A stretch of 16,444 bases of DNA from Planctomycetaceae bacterium (GTDB lineage: Bacteria; Planctomycetota; Planctomycetia; Pirellulales; Thermoguttaceae): the NCBI GenBank assembly GCA_009783865.1, contig WRCR01000028.1, positions 1 through 16,444 on the forward strand. The letters are read 5' to 3'. The notes under the pieces were generated by a model. That model saw only the letters and a list, made by a program, of their open reading frames with translations, had not been told where the DNA came from and made no database searches. Shown here one piece after another: positions 1-6,045 of this stretch. The translations under genes and the position numbers were made by a program. The number at the start of each line of letters is the position of its first letter. Position 1 is the first letter of the stretch.

Positions 1-210
1 GTGAAAACCGAGTGAAGGTTTCCAAAAGTAAGTAAATGTAACGATGCTTCCGTAGAGGGAGTGCCGTGTCTTACTTGTGGGGAATCTTCGGCATTCCTGT
101 CTTGATAGCAGTAATGCACCGCTTTGGACTGCGGGAAGAAACCTATCTATTCAACACGCCGCTCCCGTTCTAGAGGGGTTTCTGTTGGCGGGCTTGGTAC
201 AGTTTTCCTG
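1..210 (+). ncRNA. candidate structured RNA, 6S-like fold (unproven)
   Basis: The sequence forms nested long-range helices typical of a stable RNA. GGGAGTG at 57-63 pairs with CGCTCCC at 160-166, and after one C-C mismatch CGTGT at 65-69 pairs with ACACG at 154-158. Further out, CCGAG at 8-12 pairs with CTTGG at 193-197 and GAAAA at 3-7 with TTTTC at 203-207. Inside the main helix are two local hairpins: GCATT/AATGC with CTG/CAG, and CCGC/GCGG around TTTGGACT. A rod with a closing helix, an open central bubble and a terminal stem of about 200 nt resembles 6S RNA, but I cannot align it to a family. tmRNA, RNase P and SRP signature sequences are absent. The alternative is a 5' leader controlling the next gene. 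The 5' end may lie outside the window. Confidence 0.4.
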
Positions 211-219
211 TTGTCTTTT

Positions 220-1212
220 ATGACAAAATCCAAAATCATGTTACCAGATGAAGTTCTGAAAAGGCTTGCCCAAAAGTATAAGGACGAAGAATTTGCCAAG
301 CATTGTAAAGCGATGGACAGCATAGATGAAAGAATTCGCAAACTCAATATGGATTATTCTGAGGCAAAACATTTTAAAGACCTGTATCGGGGTTACGCCA
401 AAGGCACTGGCGAGCCTGTTCCCTTTGGGGCACCTCCCCATAAATGCTGGGAAGCGGTAAGAAGCTATGATGAAGAAGCAAAAAGGATATATAGTGAAAT
501 TGTAAAAGCAGAAGAGTCCCGCGACAAAATGCACACTGCATGGCTTGCCGCTCCTGCTAAAACTCCTGCCCAATGGGTGAAAGAGCATTACCAACAACTT
601 TTCAGAAGAGCAAAAAATGCTCGCACAGAAGAAGATTGGCGAAAACTCGCCGAGGAATTCCGGGCGATGATACCTTATGAAGACAACACGGCAGAGTTAG
701 CAAAAGAGTGCGACCGCAGATACCGAATACTTAAGGAAAGCCGAGAAGAACAGGAACGAGTTGCGAGAATAGAACAAACTAAGAAACAGGAACGCCAACG
801 GATAGCAGAAGAAGCGGCACAGCGGCAGCGTAAGATTGCAAGAAATACCGTTATTATTACCGGCATTTTGTTAGGTTCGATGGTCGGCGGAGGCATTTCC
901 GCTCTCGTTCTTGCTGAACCCGCTGGTGCTACTTCCTTGGCAATGTTGATTGGTGCGTTGACAATGATAGCAGGTTTACTCTATGGTCTCTCCGATGATA
1001 GCCCTGACTTGGGGCAAAGAATAGTATATGGATGTGCTTATGTCCCACTTGGTGGAGGTATTGGATGTGCAATGGGTGCTATCATCGTACTTGTTCTCGC
1101 TTTTTTACTCTCACTCTTCCCTCCTGCTATTTCTATCGTCATTGGTACCGTTGTCGGTGGATTGATAGGCGGTTTCATAGGAAAAGAAGTTGGAGAAAAA
1201 TATAATAAATGA
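220..1212 (+). CDS. coiled-coil protein with C-terminal glycine-rich membrane segments, unknown function
   Basis: I do not recognise this as a named family. From ATG 220 it is 330 residues. Residues 1-205 are charged and helical, with a Glu/Arg/Gln-rich coiled coil at about 165-205. A segment around residues 140-170 (LAEEF, then YEDNTAELAKEC) resembles the short Y-x-D-A-x-x-L-A-x-x-C repeat seen in many uncharacterised bacterial proteins. From about 210 there are three or four hydrophobic segments (roughly 210-232, 238-258, 268-301 and 303-325) rich in GxxxG steps, as in glycine-zipper membrane domains. The frame is open from a TTG at 124, but that part overlaps the RNA helices, so ATG 220 or ATG 238 is preferred. 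Neither has a clear Shine-Dalgarno (SD) sequence, so the start is uncertain. A terminator follows at 1261. Confidence 0.72.
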   Translation: MTKSKIMLPDEVLKRLAQKYKDEEFAKHCKAMDSIDERIRKLNMDYSEAKHFKDLYRGYAKGTGEPVPFGAPPHKCWEAVRSYDEEAKRIYSEIVKAEESRDKMHTAWLAAPAKTPAQWVKEHYQQLFRRAKNARTEEDWRKLAEEFRAMIPYEDNTAELAKECDRRYRILKESREEQERVARIEQTKKQERQRIAEEAAQRQRKIARNTVIITGILLGSMVGGGISALVLAEPAGATSLAMLIGALTMIAGLLYGLSDDSPDLGQRIVYGCAYVPLGGGIGCAMGAIIVLVLAFLLSLFPPAISIVIGTVVGGLIGGFIGKEVGEKYNK

Positions 1213-1260
1213 AGCATCACTATTTTGGAGTTAGTATCCCCGCCCGTTTTCGGCTAACTT

Positions 1261-1286
1261 TCCGGTGCGTTGCCGGAGAGATTTTT
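1261..1286 (+). terminator. Rho-independent terminator after the membrane-protein gene
   Basis: TCCGG and CCGGA form a five-pair stem around TGCGTTG, followed after a short AGAG step by a run of six T. It lies about 50 bases after the stop at 1212 and before the small cysteine-rich gene at 1318. Confidence 0.7.
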
Positions 1287-1307
1287 TAATGTGTTCCTTT
1301 AACCAAT

Positions 1308-1312
1308 GGAGG
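1308..1312 (+). promoter_or_regulatory. ribosome binding site GGAGG that fixes the start at 1318
   Basis: GGAGG ends five bases before ATG 1318 and is the strongest Shine-Dalgarno sequence in the left part of the window. It overlaps and excludes the upstream in-frame ATG at 1306. Confidence 0.8.
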
Positions 1313-1317
1313 TAATT

Positions 1318-1503
1318 ATGCCTGAAGCAGTTCAATGTCCTTATTACAGCGGCAGCGGATACTGCAACATTTCCGGATGCTCACAATCGGAGTATCAGAG
1401 AGCAAACTATTGCTGCACCGAAAAGAGCAAGGAAAATTGGCAATCCTGCGCAAACTATCAAGGTGCCGGCGAAATCACTCGCATCGAAAAACGAGTGCGA
1501 TGA
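1318..1503 (+). CDS. small six-cysteine protein, unknown function
   Basis: This is a 61-residue protein with Cys at 7, 16, 21, 32, 33 and 44, in the pattern C-x8-C-x4-C-x10-CC-x10-C. The clusters sit in aromatic surroundings (CPYY, GYCNISGC, NYCC, NWQSCANY). It has no signal peptide or membrane segment, so a cytoplasmic metal or Fe-S site is more likely than disulfides; that is inference. The start at 1318 is chosen because GGAGG lies at 1308-1312 with five bases before ATG; the in-frame ATG at 1306 overlaps that site and is rejected. The pattern resembles small Cys-rich proteins I have seen in anaerobes, but I cannot name a family. The 3' end (1476-1497) lies in a CACTCG/CGAGTG hairpin that opens the hairpin cluster downstream. 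Confidence 0.75.
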   Translation: MPEAVQCPYYSGSGYCNISGCSQSEYQRANYCCTEKSKENWQSCANYQGAGEITRIEKRVR

Positions 1504-1627
1504 ATGGTTTTACGAGCGGGAAACTATTGTTTCCCGCTTTCACGAAAAGACGTTTTTCGGTAAAGCGGAAATCGCAGATTTCCGCTCGTTACCCCACCGA
1601 CACAGTCGGGCTTTGAAAAAAATTTTC
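1476..1627. repeat. cluster of six consecutive hairpins
   Basis: Six inverted repeats follow one another almost without gaps. They are CACTCG/CGAGTG (1476-1497); a perfect ten-pair stem AGCGGGAAAC / GTTTCCCGCT with loop TATT (1515-1538); CGAAAA/TTTTCG (1543-1559); and AGCGGAAAT/ATTTCCGCT (1564-1586), extended outward by GGTAA/TTACC (1559-1593). The last two are CCGAC/GTCGG with loop ACA (1597-1609) and GAAAA/TTTTC (1615-1627). The second and fourth share the core AGCGG-AAA, like diverged copies of one unit. The second, followed by TTTC, could end transcription of the small Cys-rich gene. The other stems exceed what a terminator needs. The function of the cluster is unknown. Confidence 0.7.
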
Positions 1628-1677
1628 GAGTCAGGGCTTGTTGTTCGGTGGTTGCGGGTTGCCGGGGAAACGACTAG

Positions 1678-1706
1678 TTGACATAGAGAAATATGCCGGG
1701 TAAAAT
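1678..1706 (+). promoter_or_regulatory. sigma70-type promoter for the Tat TIM-barrel gene
   Basis: A perfect -35 TTGACA at 1678-1683 and a -10 TAAAAT at 1701-1706 are separated by exactly 17 bases. Transcription would start near 1713, giving a leader of about 54 bases to the ATG at 1767. This is the best promoter match in the window. Confidence 0.8.
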
Positions 1707-1766
1707 TACCTGTGATTCATTTACATTAACCACCTTTTTTGAAAAGACAATTTGGAGAACTAATCT

Positions 1767-2837
1767 ATGCAGCGGCGTGATTTTTTGACAAGCGCGATGG
1801 CAGCCGGTGCGGCTGCGATGACAACCCTTTCTGCGAAAAATCAAGCCGCAGAAACACCGACCAAGAAACCCGGTATAAAACTTGGGCTTTACAGTATTAC
1901 TTACCGCGGCGTTTGGTACAAAGGACCCGCCCTCGACTCGTTCCAATTGGTTCGGGAAGCGAAAAAACAAGGTTGGGAAGGACTTGAGTTGAGCGCAGAC
2001 CGTCCGCATGCTTCGCCCTTGGATTTTGACAAAGACGCAAGAAAAAAACTTCGCGATTTGTCAGGCGAACTTGAAATACCTATCTGTGCCGTTTCGCCGA
2101 ATTGCAATTTGTCCAGTCCGCTTCAGACGCAATACGAAGCAATGATTTGCTACGTCCGCGAATGTATCAAACTGACCAGCGATATTGGTTCGCCGATATG
2201 TAAAATTCTTGCCGCTTCACGCGGATACACAATGGGCGACGACGGAGTCGCTTCCTACGAGTTGACGGGCAAACACGAACCGTGGCCTTACTGGAAGAAA
2301 GACCGCCGCCCCTTGGTTGTCGCTGCTCTCAAAGAGTTAACCAAAACAGCGGGTGATTATGGTGTCGTAATTGCCTTGCAGAATCACGGACCGGATATTA
2401 TCAATGACTACAAAGACGTGCTGGCAATGATTCGTGATGTCGGTTCGCCGTATTTGAAAGGAAGCATGGACATGAACTGCGAACCGGATGGTGAATCCGA
2501 TAAGCGTGCCTGGGATATGGCGCGGGATTCGGGACCGCTGCAAGTCCATTCACATTTGAACGGCGAATTCAAAAGAGATGCCGACGGCAAAGTTGTCTTG
2601 ATTGCTTCCGGCTATTTCGACAAAGGATATTGGGGACGCAAGATTGCGTATCCGGCTTATTTCGAAGCACTTACTTCCATCGGATACAACGGTTTTTACA
2701 CATGGGAGTATTGCCATCCCGCCATCGTGGACGGCAAGTACGCCGGTATAGATTATGTGAACGACCAAACCAAAATGGCTCTCGAATACATGAGAGAATT
2801 GCGTAAGAATGCTTTGGCAAAAAACAATGCGAAATGA
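1767..2837 (+). CDS. Tat-exported sugar phosphate isomerase/epimerase-like TIM barrel
   Basis: This 356-residue protein belongs to the xylose-isomerase-like TIM-barrel superfamily (AP endonuclease 2 fold, COG1082). Residues 3-8 (RRDFLT) are a twin-arginine signal followed by an Ala-rich hydrophobic stretch, so the folded protein is exported, probably with its metal. Candidate metal ligands are E74 (GLELS), D235 (MDMN), H261/H263 (VHSHL) and E314 (TWEYCHP). The position usually held by Glu in the barrel strand before NH is Gln205 (ALQNHG), which is also seen in some relatives, so activity is not excluded. The substrate cannot be read; a periplasmic sugar or polyol role is inferred. GGAGA at 1754-1758 supports the ATG at 1767, and a strong promoter lies upstream. 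The next gene starts 209 bases later behind its own possible promoter. Confidence 0.88.
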   Translation: MQRRDFLTSAMAAGAAAMTTLSAKNQAAETPTKKPGIKLGLYSITYRGVWYKGPALDSFQLVREAKKQGWEGLELSADRPHASPLDFDKDARKKLRDLSGELEIPICAVSPNCNLSSPLQTQYEAMICYVRECIKLTSDIGSPICKILAASRGYTMGDDGVASYELTGKHEPWPYWKKDRRPLVVAALKELTKTAGDYGVVIALQNHGPDIINDYKDVLAMIRDVGSPYLKGSMDMNCEPDGESDKRAWDMARDSGPLQVHSHLNGEFKRDADGKVVLIASGYFDKGYWGRKIAYPAYFEALTSIGYNGFYTWEYCHPAIVDGKYAGIDYVNDQTKMALEYMRELRKNALAKNNAK

Positions 2838-2912
2838 TGGTTGTTGTGTCGTTCACAAAAGCCGGAATGGAGTGGAACGTTGAGCGGAGAGTGGTTAGTG
2901 GCGAGTAGAGAG

Positions 2913-2931
2913 CCGCCGACTGCGTCGGCGG
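2913..2931. repeat. perfect eight-pair hairpin between the two TIM-barrel genes
   Basis: CCGCCGAC and GTCGGCGG flank a TGC loop. No T run follows on the plus strand (an A run does, after ACATTTG), so this is not a standard intrinsic terminator in the direction of the genes. It may slow polymerase or protect the 3' end of the upstream mRNA. Confidence 0.6.
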
Positions 2932-2960
2932 ACATTTGAAAAAAAATTCCATTGAGGGTA

Positions 2961-2989
2961 TTGACTTTCCATTTCAAACCGGCGAAAAT
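2961..2989 (+). promoter_or_regulatory. possible sigma70-type promoter for the TIM-barrel/thioredoxin/lipoprotein operon
   Basis: TTGACT at 2961-2966 and GAAAAT at 2984-2989 are 17 bases apart. The -35 matches five of six positions and the -10 four of six. It lies 57 bases before the chosen ATG at 3047. Confidence 0.45.
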
Positions 2990-3046
2990 GTTTTTGATTG
3001 GTGTTTTTGTTTTTAACTAAACTTGTTTAACCCTTGGATTACCACA

Positions 3047-4072
3047 ATGACAGACAAATTATCCCGCCGAAATTTTTTGGCAACGTCCGCAATGACCGCC
3101 GCTTCCGCCGGTCTGTACACCGCTGTTGGAAACACTTTCGTTTCCGCACAGGAATCAAAAGCAGATGCCGTCTATACGGCGCAGATTGTTAGGGTTCCCG
3201 AAGATGCCCGCTGCGCAGAAATTAAAGCCGCCGGCTTCGACGGTATCGAAGTAACTGGTCGAGAAATTTCAATCGAAGAAGCCGAAAAAGGCAGGAAAAT
3301 TGCCGATAAACACGGCTTGAAAGTTCATTCCGTAATGCGCGGCTGGACGAACATCAATAATCCCGATGCCTTCGATAAAGACATCGAAAGCGTCAAACAT
3401 GCAATTAAACTTGCCGCCGTCTTCGGTGCGGATGCCGTCCTTTGGGTACCGTGCCGCACCGGCGGAGGAATGAATCCGAAAGAAGGCAGACCGACAACCG
3501 GCATTGCTATGCCGGCAGCGTGGGACTTCGATATTGATTTCGACCCTGCTACATTGAGGGTTAAGTCCGTTGCTCCAAGCGGCGATTATTCAGAATATGT
3601 TGCCGAACAGAATAAAGCGACCGAAGCAACGATAAAAGCCGTCGGGCAGTTGATACCGGTTTTGGAAGCCGAAAAAATCAACCTCGGCATCGAAAATGTT
3701 TGGAACAATCTTTGGAGTACTCCGAAGTACTATGCGGCGTTATGCAAATTCTTCAAACATCCCCGCGTCGGTTCATACTTTGACCTTGGCAATCACGCCG
3801 TTTATGCTAATCCGGTCGAGTGGCTCAAAGCATTGGGCAAAGAAAAGCCGCCGTATAAACTGCATATCAAGGGTTTCAAAGTCGAAGAAGTCAAAGGCAA
3901 ACTCGGCGGCGGTCCCGGCAACTGGTGCCCCGTTGATGAGTCCTCTATCGACTGGAAAGCCGTCCGGCAAACTATGCGGGACATCGGATACACCGGCTGG
4001 CTGACAGTCGAAGAAGGCAGACGGACTGATAAACAGTATGTCGAGATAATGACTGCGATGATAAATTCGTAA
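3047..4072 (+). CDS. second Tat-exported sugar phosphate isomerase/epimerase-like TIM barrel
   Basis: This is 341 residues from ATG 3047. The upstream TTG at 3023 would put eight extra residues before the signal and is not preferred; the SD is weak either way. A twin-arginine signal (SRRNFLA) leads into an Ala-rich stretch with a likely cut after VSA near residue 33. The body reads as the IolE/hydroxypyruvate-isomerase type of the xylose-isomerase-like barrel (COG1082). It has GFDGIEV early, then metal ligands E216 (GIENVW), D246 (FDLGNH), H273 (LHIKGF) and E322/E323 (TVEEG), all intact. It shares only the fold with the gene before it, so this is not a recent duplication. The thioredoxin gene follows after 50 bases, suggesting co-transcription. 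The substrate is unknown. Confidence 0.88.
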   Translation: MTDKLSRRNFLATSAMTAASAGLYTAVGNTFVSAQESKADAVYTAQIVRVPEDARCAEIKAAGFDGIEVTGREISIEEAEKGRKIADKHGLKVHSVMRGWTNINNPDAFDKDIESVKHAIKLAAVFGADAVLWVPCRTGGGMNPKEGRPTTGIAMPAAWDFDIDFDPATLRVKSVAPSGDYSEYVAEQNKATEATIKAVGQLIPVLEAEKINLGIENVWNNLWSTPKYYAALCKFFKHPRVGSYFDLGNHAVYANPVEWLKALGKEKPPYKLHIKGFKVEEVKGKLGGGPGNWCPVDESSIDWKAVRQTMRDIGYTGWLTVEEGRRTDKQYVEIMTAMINS

Positions 4073-4122
4073 GAAAATCAATTCGTTGACCGGTATTCAA
4101 ACACCGACGAAACACGGAGAAA

Positions 4123-4854
4123 ATGGTGAGAACGTACATTCCGTTTATTCTTGCTGTCTTGTTGACGGCAGCCGCTGTTCTTGCGCAGGAAAAAATAGAT
4201 ACGGCGAAAGAACCGTGGCTCGTTGAAAGTGCGAGAATCCCTGCTGGCCTGGATTTTCAGAAGAAGCCCAGGCAGATTTGGGCGAACTCCGTCATAGGTA
4301 TGACGATTCCCGAAATCCTGAAAGGTCCCATCGAAGCGGAACGCTGGGTCAACGAACCGCCGAAGGACCTCGCCGGAAAGTTTGTCCTTGTCGATGTGTG
4401 GGCAACTTGGTGTCCGCCCTGCCGAAGAAGTTTGGCTCTTCTGGAATACTTTCATAAAAAGTATCCCGATAAACTCGTTGTTGTTTCCATCTGCGAAACC
4501 GATGAGGAAGCGTTGAAAAAAATGGAGGGGCCTACCAAACTGGCGGACATCAAAGCACCGCTGGCGGTCGATACTCACCGCCGTTTTGCAAACGCACTCG
4601 GTGTGTATGGTATTCCGCATGTTGTTCTCATCGAACCTATTTACGGTGCAGTCGTTTGGGAAGGCATGCCGACTCAAATCGGATATGAATTGAGCGATGC
4701 GATTGTCGGGAAAATCCTTGCGAACCTCGACAATCCGGTTATCAAAAGCAAGTTGCCGAAGAAAGCACCGTTTGAATTCAAGATGTGTCCGCCCGACCCA
4801 AACAAAGTCAATGAAAAACCAAAAGAACCGATACGTTCCGTTGGTGATGAATAA
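4123..4854 (+). CDS. exported TlpA-like thioredoxin-fold protein
   Basis: This 243-residue protein has a Sec signal (hydrophobic residues 4-21, cut after VLA before QEK). The thioredoxin fold spans about 85-200, with the active site WCPPC (Cys97 and Cys100) after VDVWAT and the cis-proline loop GIPHV at Pro165. It probably handles thiol-disulfide exchange outside the cytoplasm, as TlpA/ResA-type proteins do. The N-terminal 60 residues and a Pro/Lys-rich tail after about 205 are not standard parts of the family. GGAG at 4116-4119 lies only three bases from ATG but six from the GTG at 4126, so translation could start at either. The gene sits between a TIM-barrel gene and a binding-protein gene with short gaps, so one operon is likely. 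The partner is unknown. Confidence 0.88.
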   Translation: MVRTYIPFILAVLLTAAAVLAQEKIDTAKEPWLVESARIPAGLDFQKKPRQIWANSVIGMTIPEILKGPIEAERWVNEPPKDLAGKFVLVDVWATWCPPCRRSLALLEYFHKKYPDKLVVVSICETDEEALKKMEGPTKLADIKAPLAVDTHRRFANALGVYGIPHVVLIEPIYGAVVWEGMPTQIGYELSDAIVGKILANLDNPVIKSKLPKKAPFEFKMCPPDPNKVNEKPKEPIRSVGDE

Positions 4855-4883
4855 CGGCACAGAATAACCGGTGTAAAACAACG

Positions 4884-5840
4884 ATGTACCGCTTGCCGCA
4901 TATTACTTTTGTTGCCGCTTTTCTGTTGCTGACCTCCGTCGGCTGCGGAAAGAAAGAACCGCCGGTTATCTATATTTATTGCAGTGAACTTTACTGGAAT
5001 ACGATGTGGGAAGAGGCGGAACTCTTCAAACATCTTTATCAGGTTAGAGTCGTCTTGATACCGATTTTGCCCGAAACGGCAGCGGCAGAAACGCCGGACA
5101 GCGGACAAAAACCTGCGATGCCTGCGCCGTCAAATAGCGGCAATAGACAAAATCGGCGTATAAACACTCCCTGGCATAGCCGACCGCAGATTCAGCGGAC
5201 TTTTTCGCCGGAACTTTTACTGCTTGATACGAAACTGACCGGCTTGATAACCTCGTTTGCAGAAGGAAAACAATACGGCGACCTTTACGTTAGTGAGTCG
5301 CCGGAACAAACCGGAGAATTACAACGGTATTCGCTAATTAAAGATGAATATCCTTTTGCTTATTTGACTCTGCAATTACTTGTTGCGAAGGAGAATCCGA
5401 ACAATGTCAAAACCGTTCAGGATATACTTGTGAAGAAATTGAAGGTAGGCATTGTTGCGCCGTCCCGTTTCGGAATGGGGTCGGCTGCGTGGGACGTTCT
5501 TTCAAAGGCATCGCAGCAGGTTTTGCAATCGGAGAGGTCGGCAAAGGAAACGCTCTATAATCAGGTGCAGATTTATAATAATCGGCAGGATTTGATTGCG
5601 GCAATGGCAAAGGGCGAAGTCGATGCGGCTTTCGTTTGGGACGTTTTGGTGAGCGATACTGTTTCATTTGCTGATGTTGTACCGCTGCAAGGCGATGAGC
5701 GCATATGTGCGGAGCAGTCGATAATTTCGCTGCGTATTGCTAACGAACCCGGACACGGCAGACGATTTGCCGACTTCCTGACATCTCCGAAGGGGAAGTA
5801 CATTTTGTATAAGCACGGTTTTGTATCGAAACCGCTGTAG
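4884..5840 (+). CDS. lipoprotein, extracellular solute-binding protein (molybdate/sulfate-type fold)
   Basis: This 318-residue protein has a lipoprotein signal: hydrophobic residues 8-19, then SVGC with Cys21 as the lipidation site. The rest has the periplasmic binding protein type 2 pattern. It includes VIYIYCSE at the start, a DLYVSES strand near 133, then YPFAYLTLQLLVAKENP. Next come KVGIVAPSRFGMGSAAWDVL (about 187-206), the hinge-like AAMAKGEVDAAFVWDVL (239-255) and the closing helix FADFLTSPKGKYIL (295-308). This order is that of the ModA-like family. A Pro/Ala/Asn-rich insert at about 63-105 is unusual and probably loops out of lobe one. No permease or ATPase gene is nearby, so it may sense or scavenge rather than feed a local transporter. 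It starts 29 bases after the thioredoxin stop, with a weak SD, so translation may depend on the upstream gene. Confidence 0.78.
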   Translation: MYRLPHITFVAAFLLLTSVGCGKKEPPVIYIYCSELYWNTMWEEAELFKHLYQVRVVLIPILPETAAAETPDSGQKPAMPAPSNSGNRQNRRINTPWHSRPQIQRTFSPELLLLDTKLTGLITSFAEGKQYGDLYVSESPEQTGELQRYSLIKDEYPFAYLTLQLLVAKENPNNVKTVQDILVKKLKVGIVAPSRFGMGSAAWDVLSKASQQVLQSERSAKETLYNQVQIYNNRQDLIAAMAKGEVDAAFVWDVLVSDTVSFADVVPLQGDERICAEQSIISLRIANEPGHGRRFADFLTSPKGKYILYKHGFVSKPL

Positions 5841-5890
5841 AGAAAAGCGGATTCACGGCAGTCCGATTGTAAGTTTTTTGTCCGCAGATT

Positions 5891-5915
5891 AGAGCGGCAC
5901 TTTTTGCTCTTGCCG
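5891..5915. repeat. overlapping alternative hairpins downstream of the lipoprotein gene
   Basis: AGAGC at 5891-5895 can pair with GCTCT at 5906-5910. Alternatively CGGCA at 5895-5899 can pair with TGCCG at 5910-5914. The T run sits in the loop, not after the stem, so this is not a canonical terminator. The 205-base gap otherwise holds the promoter at 5971. Confidence 0.35.
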
Positions 5916-5970
5916 ACATTAGCGGGTCGCAAAAATTCTTGCTCGCACTGTCGATTAACACGAAAAAAAT

Positions 5971-5999
5971 TTGGAAAAGACAATTTTGCATGCTATATT
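5971..5999 (+). promoter_or_regulatory. sigma70-type promoter for the ketosynthase-like gene
   Basis: TTGGAA at 5971-5976 and TATATT at 5994-5999 are separated by 17 bases. The expected start is near 6006, giving a leader of about 40 bases to ATG 6046. This separates the gene from the exported-protein operon upstream. Confidence 0.65.
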
Positions 6000-6045
6000 C
6001 TGACACTAAATAACCGAGCATTGTCTTTCAAACGGTAAAAACGGA

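Noticed and set aside
124..219. N-terminal extension of the membrane-protein gene from a TTG start
   Set aside because: It overlaps the 3' strand of the RNA helix, has no ribosome site, and its Arg/Ser-rich translation is unlike the rest of the protein.
1476..1627. CRISPR array
   Set aside because: The repeats are inverted, of different sequence and without regular spacers.
1741..1753. 13-mer GAAAAGACAATTT shared with 5974-5986, upstream of two genes
   Set aside because: A window this long is expected to hold one or two identical 13-mer pairs by chance, and the two copies sit in different places relative to their promoters.
2913..2931. Intrinsic terminator
   Set aside because: Strong stem but no T run after it on either strand in the sense needed.
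4078..4881. 267-codon minus-strand open frame
   Set aside because: It lies entirely over the TlpA-like gene, whose signal peptide, CPPC motif and cis-proline fix the plus strand as coding.
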